Assembly: GCA_020633975.1 (NCBI GenBank)
Contig: JACKCR010000002.1
Span: forward strand, 2,790,001 to 2,854,000
DNA length: 64,000 nt
Reading direction: 5' to 3'
DNA from: Candidatus Eiseniibacteriota bacterium
GTDB lineage: Bacteria; Eisenbacteria; RBG-16-71-46; CAIMUX01
The notes under the pieces were generated by a model. That model saw nothing but the letters and a program-made list of their open reading frames with translations. It was not told the origin of the DNA and ran no database searches. Below, in pieces: positions 45,618-54,600 of this stretch. Within the stretch, counting starts at the first letter, position 1, and every line of letters starts with the position of its first letter. Made by a program: the position numbers and the translations under genes.

Positions 45618-46609
45618 ACACGTGACTCGGCGACGTCATCTCCTCCGCGCCGCGGCTTGTACGGCTTCGCGGTACGCACGTGCTCGATGAATGCATCGCT
45701 GAGGCCCGCACGCTTCCGCGCGGACACCTCGAACCGCCTCCCTTTCGCACGCGCGGCCGAGAGCGGGAAGGGGACGAATTCGTCGTACAGCCGGGTGAGC
45801 GTATCGCCGTCTTCGTCGTCGCCAGCTGCGTGCGCAACCTTCTCGAGCCACCTCGCCGCGAGACGCACGTGCCCGATCTCGTCGCGGTGCACGATGTCGA
45901 GAGCGCGCGCACTCTCGTCGTCTCCGTTCTGCCGGAAGGCGTCTCTATATAGAAGGGAGAAGTCGAGGTTGGCTTGCTCGAACGTGAGCCCCATGACGCA
46001 GAGGAACGATGCGGGTCCGTTGCTGCTCGCATGGATCCCGGGAACCTGCTGCCAGAAGTAGTCGGAGAGCGCGCTCTGGCCGAGTCCGCTTCCGAGGCCG
46101 GAGAGCCGGTCGAGGTAGAGCCGAACGTGGCCTTGCTCCTCCTCCAAGACGTGGAGCAGCCCACGCCGAAGTCCAGGCGGCATGTCTGGGTAGGCGACGA
46201 GAGCCCAGGCGAATAGCTCCACCGCCATCAGCTCGTGGTTTGCGAACCGCTCGACGCAAACCGACCGGGCGTGGGGATCGCGAAGTTCGTTCAAGTTCGG
46301 TAGACGGTCGGCGCCGGATCGGATCTGGATGTGGTCCTGACGTGCGGGCCGATCCACGAACACAGCAGGCCCTGGCCCGTCGACCAACGGTTTGCCGTCG
46401 CGCCCCTTCGGAGGGACCAGCTTGGACTCCAAGTCCCCGGACTCGAGGATGTGAAGGCAGAACGAACGGACGGAGTCGAAGGTCGGTTCGGAACGGCCCG
46501 TCGTGGGCGAAGGCGAGCCGCAGCTAGCGCCCGCCGAATCCGGGCGGCGGTCGCTCTGGCTCTCGTTCCGTTCGGAGGGTGCCCCTCCCAGGTTCGCTTT
46601 CTCCGTCAT
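45614..46609 (-). CDS. DUF455-family ferritin-like protein
   Basis: This protein of 331 residues starts at ATG 46609; the frame continues upstream to 46825, but that part looks like non-coding translation. A ferritin-like four-helix bundle with paired carboxylate/His motifs is visible: N-H-E-L-M-A-V-E-L-F, E-E-E-Q-G-H-V-R-L-Y and H-R-D-E-I-G-H-V-R-L. These could bind a di-iron centre, as in MiaE-like hydroxylases. The substrate of DUF455 proteins is not established. Translation is coupled to the downstream ATP-grasp-like gene. It diverges from an aldolase-like PLP enzyme gene at 46825. Confidence 0.75.
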   Translation of the reverse strand: MTEKANLGGAPSERNESQSDRRPDSAGASCGSPSPTTGRSEPTFDSVRSFCLHILESGDLESKLVPPKGRDGKPLVDGPGPAVFVDRPARQDHIQIRSGADRLPNLNELRDPHARSVCVERFANHELMAVELFAWALVAYPDMPPGLRRGLLHVLEEEQGHVRLYLDRLSGLGSGLGQSALSDYFWQQVPGIHASSNGPASFLCVMGLTFEQANLDFSLLYRDAFRQNGDDESARALDIVHRDEIGHVRLAARWLEKVAHAAGDDEDGDTLTRLYDEFVPFPLSAARAKGRRFEVSARKRAGLSDAFIEHVRTAKPYKPRRGGDDVAESRV

Positions 46610-46824
46610 CTGAGGAAGAGTAGCGGAGCAGACAGGCTCCCGCACGGAATGATGACGCGAGCAGCGGAGCCAACGGGTTTGGGGACGGAGTGATGCGCGA
46701 GTAGCGTCCGGCCAGCACCTACGATACGGTTCCGCTCGGACGGAAGGATCAAGCCCTCGTGGATCGAACTCGGCCCGCGAGCCATTCCGCAAATTGTCGC
46801 CGTCTTTGCACTGCGTGAACGCCA

Positions 46825-47976
46825 ATGCACATCGAGAGGTACTTCATGTCCTCGTACCCGCGATCCCTTCACGGTCACCCGCGCTCGACTCCTGCCGAGT
46901 CGTTCCAGGCGATGGCGGCGTACTGCGAAGCGCACGACATCCACGGGGACGTCTACGGCAAGTCCGACTGGCTTCAGTCGTTCGAGGCGGAGATCGCCGT
47001 CCTCCTCGGCAAGGAAGCCGCACTCTTCTTCCCGTCGGGCACCATGGCACAACAGATTGCGCTCCGCGTCTGGGCGGATCGGAGAAAGAGCCCCAAGGTC
47101 GCGTTCCACGCAACGAGCCATGTCGAAGTACATGAGCAAATGGGATACCAGCACCTCCACGGGCTCGAAGCACAGTTCGTCGGCGAAACGCTTCGAACAC
47201 CTGGCCGAGACGATGTCGCTCAACTGGACGAAGGCACCGCGGCCTTGCTTCTCGAACTTCCGATGCGGGAGATCGGGGGACAACTCATCCCTTGGGACGA
47301 GCTCATCGCCATCCGCGAGTGGTCCCAAACCTCGGGGACAGCGCTCCATCTCGACGGAGCACGACTCTACGAAGCCGCGGCCGGGTACGGGCGCACGGTC
47401 ACGGAGGTCGCGAGCCTCTTCGACTCCGCGTACATCTCGTTCTACAAGGGAATCGGCGGACTCACGGGGGCCGCGCTCGCGGGGCCAGCCGACTTCATCG
47501 AGGAAGCGCGCCCGTGGCTACGGCGACACGGCGGGAATCTCTTCCAGATGACCCCATTCACCGTGTCGGCTCGGATGGGAATGGAGAAGCGCATGGAGCG
47601 CTTCCCATCCTACGTGGCACGAGCAAAGCAGATCGGCGCTCTTTTCGAAGAACGCTACGGATCAGGGACCAGAGCTGGCTCGGCCGGTGAAACGGCCACG
47701 GGCACCGGCGAGGGCCCAGGTGAGTCGGTCCGGATGACGATCATGCCGTCTCCGGTTCAGGTCAACATGATCCACCTCCTGGTAGACGCAGAAGTCGAAG
47801 CACTCAACGCCCGACGCGAGGAAGCCGGTGCGAGAACCGGGCTCCTGCCATGTGGACGGTTCTGGGAGGACAAGTGGGGCCGTGGAACGATGACGGAACT
47901 GTATGTCGGCGAAGCCGCACTGGCCGAGTCGGACGAAACCATAGTGGCGAGCTACGACACTATGCTCACCCGTTGA
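46825..47976 (+). CDS. Threonine aldolase/beta-eliminating lyase family PLP enzyme
   Basis: This 383-residue protein has the fold-type I aminotransferase-like layout. It shows F-F-P-S-G-T-M-A-Q-Q (cofactor phosphate loop), H-L-D-G-A-R-L-Y (Asp contacting the pyridine nitrogen) and S-F-Y-K-G-I-G-G-L-T-G-A with the Schiff-base Lys. This matches low-specificity threonine aldolases, which split threonine to glycine and acetaldehyde. The Gly/Thr-rich T-R-A-G-S-A-G-E-T-A-T-G-T-G-E insert near residue 287 is unusual. It stands alone, divergent from the DUF455/ATP-grasp pair, with an aminotransferase gene 225 bases downstream. Confidence 0.85.
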   Translation: MHIERYFMSSYPRSLHGHPRSTPAESFQAMAAYCEAHDIHGDVYGKSDWLQSFEAEIAVLLGKEAALFFPSGTMAQQIALRVWADRRKSPKVAFHATSHVEVHEQMGYQHLHGLEAQFVGETLRTPGRDDVAQLDEGTAALLLELPMREIGGQLIPWDELIAIREWSQTSGTALHLDGARLYEAAAGYGRTVTEVASLFDSAYISFYKGIGGLTGAALAGPADFIEEARPWLRRHGGNLFQMTPFTVSARMGMEKRMERFPSYVARAKQIGALFEERYGSGTRAGSAGETATGTGEGPGESVRMTIMPSPVQVNMIHLLVDAEVEALNARREEAGARTGLLPCGRFWEDKWGRGTMTELYVGEAALAESDETIVASYDTMLTR

Positions 47977-48201
47977 CCTCGCGTGCCGGAGAGGAGGGGC
48001 GACCACGGCCGTGCTGCTGGGACATCCGCCGTGCTGCGGGGGCATCCACGGATCCAGTTGCAATCGGGGGCCGTTCGGTGACAGATTCCCTGCCTCGCGG
48101 ACTCTGAGCCCGCTTCACTGCTCACGCCTCGTGCCGATCGATGCTCGTAGCAACGTCGATCTCCACGCCGATCGAAACCGCTTCGCCTCCTGGAGGCCGA
48201 C

Positions 48202-49524
48202 ATGACCGCTCCTCAGCTCTCCGCCCACTTCCAAAGCCGGAAGCCTTCCTCCATCCGTCTCGCCCAGATCGAGTTCTCGAACCGGACGGACGACACCGAG
48301 GCAGTCAACGTCGCAGTCGGGAACGTTTCGCTTCCGATGCATCCCGCCATGATCGAGCGGATGCGTCACCTGGGCGCGAAGGGGAGCCCATTCGAGCACG
48401 GCGTGGTCATGTACAGTCCGACCCGAGGAACGCCGGAATGCAACGAGGCGTTCAAGAACATCATCGGTGCGAGTGGATGTGAGACCGATGGACTCCACTT
48501 CCAGATCATGGCGGGCGGCAGTCAGGCCATGGAACTCGTCATCGTCGGATGCTGCGGCCCGGCGGGAACCTCGGAGCGGCCGCTCATGCTGATCGACGCG
48601 GCCTACACCAACTACAAGGGCTTCGCCGATCGCATCGGTCGTGCCACCGTGTCGATCCAACGGACCCTGGAGCCCGACGGCAGCTTCACCTTCCCGGAGC
48701 TGAGCGAGATCGACGCGGCGATGAAAGCCCACCAGCCCGGGGCGCTCGTCATCATCCCGTACGACAACCCGACCGGACAGCTGCTCGATCGCGCGATGCT
48801 GATCGAGCTCGCGAAACTCTGCGTGAAGCACGGTCTCTGGATCATCAGCGACGAGGCCTACCGCGAGCTCTACTACCCGTCTGCGGCAGACGGGGCCTCG
48901 AACTCGGCGGTCAGCATCTGGAGCCTCTCCGAGAAGGACGTTCCGGGGATTTCAGGCCGGCGGATCAGCATCGAAACGGCGTCCAAGGTCTGGAACGCGT
49001 GTGGACTTCGCATCGGCGCACTCGTGACGGATAGCGAGGAGTACCACCGTCAGTGCATCGCCGAAGCTACCGCGAGCCTCTGCGCGAGTGTTCCCGGGCA
49101 GTACATCTTCGGCGCACTCGCTCACGAGTCCCATGCGAACCTCCGGAGCTGGTTCGGCAAGCAGCGCGCCTACTACCGCGGCATGCTGGAGTCGTTCACG
49201 AGCGGAACGAGAGCGCGGATCCCCGGTGCGATCGTGTCTAGCCCCGACGCGAGCATCTACTCCGTCGTCGACTTCCGCGAGATCGCGCCCGAGGGCTTCC
49301 GGGCGCTCGACTTCGTTCTGTACTGCGCAAGGGAGGGACGGGTCGACTTGGGTGGAACGCCCTACACGCTCCTGACCGCACCCATGGCTGGTTTCTACAG
49401 CGTCCCTGCGGATGTCCCGAATCCAGGACGGACGCAGATGCGGATCGCGTACGTCGAGACGCCGGAGAAGATGGCGCTCGTGCCCGAGCTACTGGGGAGC
49501 CTCTACGAGAGCTACGTCCGCTAG
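48202..49524 (+). CDS. Class I/II pyridoxal-phosphate aminotransferase
   Basis: This 440-residue protein has typical aspartate-aminotransferase-fold motifs: A-G-G-S-Q-A-M-E-L (cofactor loop), P-Y-D-N-P-T-G (Asn at the ring), I-I-S-D-E-A-Y-R-E-L and S-I-E-T-A-S-K-V-W-N-A-C-G-L-R with the Schiff-base Lys. The substrate cannot be set from sequence; alternatives include valine-pyruvate and aspartate-type transaminases. It starts at ATG 48202; the frame is open with few alternatives. Gap of 173 bases to the next gene on the same strand. Confidence 0.85.
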   Translation: MTAPQLSAHFQSRKPSSIRLAQIEFSNRTDDTEAVNVAVGNVSLPMHPAMIERMRHLGAKGSPFEHGVVMYSPTRGTPECNEAFKNIIGASGCETDGLHFQIMAGGSQAMELVIVGCCGPAGTSERPLMLIDAAYTNYKGFADRIGRATVSIQRTLEPDGSFTFPELSEIDAAMKAHQPGALVIIPYDNPTGQLLDRAMLIELAKLCVKHGLWIISDEAYRELYYPSAADGASNSAVSIWSLSEKDVPGISGRRISIETASKVWNACGLRIGALVTDSEEYHRQCIAEATASLCASVPGQYIFGALAHESHANLRSWFGKQRAYYRGMLESFTSGTRARIPGAIVSSPDASIYSVVDFREIAPEGFRALDFVLYCAREGRVDLGGTPYTLLTAPMAGFYSVPADVPNPGRTQMRIAYVETPEKMALVPELLGSLYESYVR

Positions 49525-49697
49525 GAGCGGCGATGGGCCGAGGACGCCCGGCGTTGGTTCGTCCAGACGGAGCGGCCAGAGTCCGATCCGTCACCGTCGG
49601 TGAACTACCCGCCCCGGTCTCGCAAGGTCGCCACCGAAACATGATGGGGAACGAACCCGGGCCCAGAGGGGTACGATCGCCGGAAGGAGACAGAACC

Positions 49698-50657
49698 ATG
49701 TACCACTCGAGGAAACTAGCCCCCCCTTGGCAGCGAACCGCGACCTGGACGATCCTCACCGGCACCTTTCTCGCCTCGCTCGCCGCCCTCACAACGTCGA
49801 CCACGACCGCTTCCGCCGAAGAAAAGAAGAAACCAGACCCGATCGGCGTGGAGAGCGCAGCACAGGACGAGGTTCCTGGCCTCTTCCCGGGCGGGCCGGC
49901 CGTCGAGGAGTTCCGCACCGATAACGGTTGGTCCCCGGTGGGCGGATACCGGGTCCTGGTGGACGACGTCGTCGATGAACGCGCAGGTCTCTACGAAGAT
50001 TCCGAGCACCACCAGTTCCTCGTCCTGCTGTCGGGCAAGACTCCCGCGTTCGTTCTGGAGAAGAAGGGACGACAGGTCGGAGCGTTGGCGCGAAGCCATG
50101 TCGAACGGGACGAGGAAGGACTTCCCTTCCCCGAGATGACCAGCGTCGAATCGATCGGGAGTTTCGTCGACGATGAAGGGTTCGTCCGTTTCGACTACGA
50201 CGGCGCGACGTACCTGCTACGGCCCGAGCCCGCGGTAGTGGGTGAGCGGTCCGCCCAGGCGCTGCTCTCGGAACGTCCCGAGTACGCACATCTGGCAAGC
50301 ACATACGATCCAAGTCCCATTGCGCTGGAGAGTCTCTCCCGACACCACTCGGATGCAGAAGTCATCGTGCTCTTCCCGTCCTGGGCGAAGGTCTCGGAAC
50401 GGATCGTGCCGCCGCTCGCAAAGATCGTCGAGAAGGCTAACAATCCGCATCTGCATCTCACTTTCATCGGTCTCGATCGCGGACTCGCCCAACCCGAGTC
50501 GGCCCTGAAGGCGTATGCGCCCAAAGTCGTGCCGGCCGTGATCGTACGTGCAGACGGGCGGGAGCTTGCGAGGTTCGAGGGAACTCCTGAGCGTCGACTC
50601 GAAATCGAGCTGGCCGAAGTGCTGAAGCGGCACCCGGAAGGCGAGCGACATCGATAG
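49698..50657 (+). CDS. Exported thioredoxin-fold protein lacking the CXXC motif
   Basis: This 319-residue protein starts at ATG 49698, preceded by AAGGAGA seven bases upstream. Earlier in-frame starts from 49533 lack this site and would place odd sequence before the signal peptide. The signal peptide covers about 15-38 (I-L-T-G-T-F-L-A-S-L-A-A-L). The C-terminal ~110 residues have the thioredoxin order, but the active-site region reads W-A-K-V-S-E, so both redox cysteines are replaced. A cis-Pro-like V-V-P-A-V-I-V follows. It is therefore more likely a binding or scaffold protein than a disulphide enzyme. Function unknown. Confidence 0.65.
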   Translation: MYHSRKLAPPWQRTATWTILTGTFLASLAALTTSTTTASAEEKKKPDPIGVESAAQDEVPGLFPGGPAVEEFRTDNGWSPVGGYRVLVDDVVDERAGLYEDSEHHQFLVLLSGKTPAFVLEKKGRQVGALARSHVERDEEGLPFPEMTSVESIGSFVDDEGFVRFDYDGATYLLRPEPAVVGERSAQALLSERPEYAHLASTYDPSPIALESLSRHHSDAEVIVLFPSWAKVSERIVPPLAKIVEKANNPHLHLTFIGLDRGLAQPESALKAYAPKVVPAVIVRADGRELARFEGTPERRLEIELAEVLKRHPEGERHR

Positions 50658-50750
50658 CCGGACGACGCGACTTCCCCGTGGGCCGGAGCGCGAACTACCG
50701 ACGCGGGCCGCAACACGAACTCTCGACACGAGAGGAAGGGCGAGCCAGGG

Positions 50751-53216
50751 GTGAGTGAGGACGTAGTCGCCGCGGGCGAGGGGCACGAGGATTCGCAGGA
50801 CTCGCACAGACAACGTCCGCGCTGGATCGTGACACCGATCCTTTGCGTCGCCATCCTGCTGGTTGCCCTGCTCACCGACACCGCGGCGAACCCGCTCAGC
50901 CCAGAGCAACTCGAGAGCTTCGGATTCGGCCTCGCCGACCTCTTCCGGGAGCCACACCGACTCCTCACGGCGCCATTCCTCGTCTACCGCCCGTCGATGT
51001 TGCCGAGCATCCTCGCCATCGTGGCCGTGTTCGTGGGGCTGGCGGAGACTCGTCTCGGTTGGCGACGAGCAGTGGTCTCGTTCGTCATCGGCCATCTCGC
51101 GGGATACGTGGTCGCTCCGTTCGTCCTGACGCTGTTTGCCGGCGACGCTACGTCTGCATCGGGCGCGGCCGACGCAGTGGGTACGGCCGCTCGTAGCGCC
51201 GGCGCGCTGGGCGCGCTGGGAACGACCGGGCTAGCCGCTCTTCGGGATGTCGGAGCATCGAACGGTGCGTTCGGCGCATGGGGTGCGGTCTCGCTGAGCT
51301 GGCCCCGGAAGCGCGCGACGATCCTGGTTGCCTCGACCCTCGTCTACCTCGTCGCCGCGATCTTCGTCGAGGGCGAGATCTGGGACTACGGACACCTCTT
51401 CGCGTTCCTGCTCGGGATCGGCACGGGTGTCGGGCGAACCTTCGCGATCGGGCGGGCGCGAACCGTCGGAGCGAAGCGCGTGACTTGGCCGCTTCGCCGG
51501 AACGAAGCCCTGGGACTCGGCAGCGCGCTACTAGGTGCGCTCCACGTGGTCGCCGGGCTCTCGCTGCCGCGACACCCGGGATTCGAGCGGCTCGAGTCGT
51601 GGCTTCCGATGGGAGACCCGGGCTGGCCGCGCCTTCTTCTCATCCTCACCGGGGTCGCCCAGCTCGTCCTCGCGCCCGGCCTCTACCGCGGGCAGAGAGT
51701 CGCTTGGGGCCTGACCGTCGCCGCACTCGCGGTCACGTCGGTGCCCACCGCGCTCGCCCATCCAGGGCCAGGTTCGATCGTCCTCGGAGTTCTCCTACTC
51801 GTCGGGCTCTCGGTCTCACGCCACTCCTTTCGTGCCCCATCCCAGTGGATGCGTCAGCGCGGCGGCTGGCGACGCGCACTCGTTCCCCTCGGCGGTGCGG
51901 TTCTCCTCCTCGCCTTCGCGGGGGTGACGTCCCGACGCGGCTTCACTCCCGCACTCGGAATCGGTTCGTGGACTCGGATCGCGTTCGAGTCCGTCCTCGG
52001 CGCTCTAGGTTCGGCAACGAACGCCGGCCCCCAACCCACGTCCACATTGGCTCGGGAGACGGTGCGAACCCTTCCCTTCCTCTTCTGGCCACTCGCGTTT
52101 CTCACTCTGTCGAGGCTTCTCGAGGGCGTAGCCGCTCCGCGAGTGCGACGCAGCGAACGTCAAGTGGCCCGGGCCCTCGTCGAGCGTTGGGGAGCAACGG
52201 GTACCGCCGCAATGACCCTCCGGCGGGGCAACAGCCTCTGGCTCATGGGAGGAGGAAGGGCATACGCCGCCTTCCGCGTCGCGTACGGCCACGCCGTCGT
52301 CCTCGGACAGCCGGTTGGGAGAACCGAACACGTCGTGCCGGCTGCGAAGGAGTTCGCGATCTACGCACGGGAGCAAGGATGGAGCCCCGTGTTCTACGCA
52401 GTACCCCCGAGTACCGCCAACGCATTACGCGAGGACGGCTGGCACACGCTCAAGGTCGGGGAAGAAGCCGTCCTCCCGCTCCGCGGCCTCCAGTTCAAGG
52501 GTAAGGGCTGGCAATCCACACGGACGGCACTCAACCGGGCAGAGCGCGAGGGCATCCACTTCGAGACGTATCCCGCCGGAACGCTCCCGCGCGCGCGGCG
52601 CGACGCGATCCTCGAAGTCGACCGCTCTTGGAGTCAGAAGACCACGTCCCTCCCACCGATGGAGTTCGTGCTGGGGAACGCGGACGACCTGGAGGAAGAG
52701 GGAAGCGTCGTCACGCTCGCAGTCGACGAGTCGGGGAAAGTGCATGCGTTCTCGAGCTGGCTGCCCGTGCCGGCGCGGAGCGGCTGGGTCATCGACCTCA
52801 TGCGGCGACACGAAACGTCCTTCAGCGGAGCGATGGAGTTCCTCATCGCCCGGTCGCTCCTCCATTTCCAAGCTGACGGCGCTGCGCTTGCGAGCCTCGC
52901 CACCGCACCGCTCGCGGACCTCAGCCCTGACCCGGAACAGTCGCTCGTGCAGTCGCTCCTCGCCCGCGTGTTCACTCATGTGCACGAGCCGTACGACTTC
53001 CGCTCCCTCTTCGAGTTCAAGGAGAAGTTCCATCCGGACTGGGAGCCGGTCTACCTCGCCTACCCGTCGAACGCCGAGCTTCCGACCGTCGCCCTGGCCC
53101 TGGCACGAGCCCACATGCCAAGCCTCGACCTGGTCCACCTGGTCGCCCTCGTCGGCCGGAGCGCGGCGGAGCGCCTCTGGGCCGAGAGCGAAGGGTTGTG
53201 GCGAGGAGATTGCTGA
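50751..53216 (+). CDS. Multi-span membrane protein with MprF-like (DUF2156) aminoacyltransferase domain
   Basis: This 821-residue protein has a rhomboid-like N-terminal half of several helices (about 27-460, including an H-L-A-G-Y-V-V-A-P-F helix). The C-terminal half (about 470-760) resembles the GNAT-fold domain of MprF-type phosphatidylglycerol lysyltransferases: R-R-G-N-S-L-W, K-G-K-G-W-Q-S-T-R-T-A-L-N-R-A and D-L-M-R-R. MprF adds amino acids to lipids and lowers sensitivity to cationic peptides. The stop codon at 53214-53216 lies inside the left inverted repeat of an insertion sequence, so the last eight residues are supplied by the element and the original C-terminus may be lost. Confidence 0.75.
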   Translation: MSEDVVAAGEGHEDSQDSHRQRPRWIVTPILCVAILLVALLTDTAANPLSPEQLESFGFGLADLFREPHRLLTAPFLVYRPSMLPSILAIVAVFVGLAETRLGWRRAVVSFVIGHLAGYVVAPFVLTLFAGDATSASGAADAVGTAARSAGALGALGTTGLAALRDVGASNGAFGAWGAVSLSWPRKRATILVASTLVYLVAAIFVEGEIWDYGHLFAFLLGIGTGVGRTFAIGRARTVGAKRVTWPLRRNEALGLGSALLGALHVVAGLSLPRHPGFERLESWLPMGDPGWPRLLLILTGVAQLVLAPGLYRGQRVAWGLTVAALAVTSVPTALAHPGPGSIVLGVLLLVGLSVSRHSFRAPSQWMRQRGGWRRALVPLGGAVLLLAFAGVTSRRGFTPALGIGSWTRIAFESVLGALGSATNAGPQPTSTLARETVRTLPFLFWPLAFLTLSRLLEGVAAPRVRRSERQVARALVERWGATGTAAMTLRRGNSLWLMGGGRAYAAFRVAYGHAVVLGQPVGRTEHVVPAAKEFAIYAREQGWSPVFYAVPPSTANALREDGWHTLKVGEEAVLPLRGLQFKGKGWQSTRTALNRAEREGIHFETYPAGTLPRARRDAILEVDRSWSQKTTSLPPMEFVLGNADDLEEEGSVVTLAVDESGKVHAFSSWLPVPARSGWVIDLMRRHETSFSGAMEFLIARSLLHFQADGAALASLATAPLADLSPDPEQSLVQSLLARVFTHVHEPYDFRSLFEFKEKFHPDWEPVYLAYPSNAELPTVALALARAHMPSLDLVHLVALVGRSAAERLWAESEGLWRGDC

Positions 53217-53217
53217 T
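53194..53217 (+). repeat. Left terminal inverted repeat of the insertion sequence
   Basis: It starts GGTTGTGGC and contains ATTGC and GAT blocks that are conserved in the right end. It includes the stop codon of the upstream MprF-like gene. Confidence 0.65.
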
Positions 53218-53248
53218 CCCCCGGCACGCTAGACGCTTGCTGTGGGGT

Positions 53249-54388
53249 ATGCGCGTCTGCCATCCGACATCCAATACTCCTCGTCCCTCATTCCAACCCC
53301 GGTTCTGTCCCAACAGGCAGTGTCCCTTTCACTTGCCCAAGGGACGAACCTGGCATTGGGTTCGGGACGGCTGGTTCACCCGACCTTCTGACCAGCGCCG
53401 GTTCCAGCGCTTCCTCTGCCGACATTGCGGTCGGCGCTTCTCGACTCGCACCTACTCGACGACCTACTGGCTCCAGAGGCGACGCCTCCTCGCCGAAGTG
53501 GCTCAGCACCTTTCCAACGGCACTGCGCTACGACAGGCCGGGCGGATCCTCAAGGTTCCGCATGCCACTGTCGCCCTTCACCAAGCCCGACTCGGTCGCC
53601 ACTGCTTACTCTTTCAGTCTCAACTCCTTGCTGACTCTCAGATCAAGGAACCGGTCGTAGTCGACGGCTTCGAGACCTTCGAGTACTCCCAGTACTTCCC
53701 CTTCCACGTGAATCTTGCGGTCGGACAGGACTCCTGGTTCCTCTACGCGTTCACGGACAGCCCTCTCAGGAGAAAGGGAAGAATGACACCGAGACAGAAA
53801 GAGGCGAGGCAGAACTTCGAGAGCCGACTCGGTCGCCCGGATCCCAAGGCCGTCGAGACAGGAATGGCCGAACTCCTCGAGCTGCTGGTGGACCGAAGTC
53901 CGGGTCCGCTCAAACTTCACAGCGACGAGCACCCTGCCTACCTCAGGTCTATCCGCAGAGTCTTGCGTGCGCGACCAGGGAGCCAGATCGATCATCGCCG
54001 AACCCCCTCGAAGGAAGCTCGGACGCATGCTAACCCGCTCTTCGCGGTCAACCTGACAGATCTCTTGATCCGGCACAGCCACGCCAATCATCGTCGGGAG
54101 ACAATCGCATTCTCGAAGCGTCGAATGGGTGCCATCGAGAGGTTGTCGTTCTTCATGGTGTGGAGGAACTGCATCAAACGAAGACGGGAGAAAGGAGGTC
54201 CGGAAACGACCGCGATGAAGGTCGGTCTCCTGGACCGACCGCTGACGTGGTCAGACATCCTGAAGCGGCGTCTCTTCCCGATTCAACACTCGCTACCACG
54301 GGCGTGGCAGACCTACTACGAGAAGAGAGTGTTCACGCCGATCCTGGGAGACCAGCAGAGGGTTCACGACCTCAAGTACGCCTTCTGA
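53249..54388 (+). CDS. Transposase with zinc ribbon and DDE-type catalytic core
   Basis: This protein of about 379 residues starts at ATG 53249; GTG 53198 would begin inside the inverted repeat. An N-terminal zinc ribbon (F-C-P-N-R-Q-C-P ... L-C-R-H-C-G-R-R-F-S) is followed by a helix-turn-helix region (A-L-R-Q-A-G-R-I-L-K-V). The catalytic domain has Asp in V-V-V-D-G-F-E, Asp in L-H-S-D-E-H-P and a later acidic residue in R-R-E-T-I-A-F, the expected order for an IS1/IS1595-like DDE nuclease. The lower GC content and different codon use compared with its neighbours fit a mobile gene. The reading frame looks intact. Confidence 0.72.
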   Translation: MRVCHPTSNTPRPSFQPRFCPNRQCPFHLPKGRTWHWVRDGWFTRPSDQRRFQRFLCRHCGRRFSTRTYSTTYWLQRRRLLAEVAQHLSNGTALRQAGRILKVPHATVALHQARLGRHCLLFQSQLLADSQIKEPVVVDGFETFEYSQYFPFHVNLAVGQDSWFLYAFTDSPLRRKGRMTPRQKEARQNFESRLGRPDPKAVETGMAELLELLVDRSPGPLKLHSDEHPAYLRSIRRVLRARPGSQIDHRRTPSKEARTHANPLFAVNLTDLLIRHSHANHRRETIAFSKRRMGAIERLSFFMVWRNCIKRRREKGGPETTAMKVGLLDRPLTWSDILKRRLFPIQHSLPRAWQTYYEKRVFTPILGDQQRVHDLKYAF

Positions 54389-54449
54389 CGTTCGGAATGG
54401 AGCGCGACCACGGAACTCAGCAGCCAAGGCGGACGAGGACGCTCCCGCT

Positions 54450-54473
54450 ATCCGCAATCCTCCGGCCACAACC
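54450..54473 (-). repeat. Right terminal inverted repeat of the insertion sequence
   Basis: Read on the minus strand it starts GGTTGTGGC and matches the left end at 19 of 24 positions. It is followed outward by an A-run on the plus strand. Confidence 0.65.
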
Positions 54474-54600
54474 AAAAAACTTCCCCGGGCCGGACGAATC
54501 CCCATTGTGCACCGGGGGCGTCCTGCCCCACCATGCGCGCCATTCTCCGGATACACCGGCAGAGTCCGTTCGTGAGTGTCTTCCTCAGTAGAGGGTTCCG

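Larger units (their letters stand above)
53194..54473 (+). mobile_element. Insertion sequence of about 1.28 kb with 24-bp terminal inverted repeats
   Basis: The left end at 53194-53217 and the complement of the right end at 54450-54473 match at 19 of 24 positions and share the first nine bases, GGTTGTGGC. Between them is one transposase gene. The GG start of the ends is reminiscent of IS1/IS1595-like elements. No clear target duplication is visible at the outer edges, suggesting an old insertion or later change. The element lies in the 3' end of the MprF-like gene. Confidence 0.7.

Noticed and set aside
45614-46825. The full open frame to 46825 as the DUF455 start.
   Set aside because: The first 72 codons look non-coding and overlap the promoter region of the divergent gene; ATG 46609 fits the domain better.
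53198-53248. GTG 53198 as transposase start.
   Set aside because: It lies inside the inverted repeat, and the first family-like residues begin at ATG 53249.
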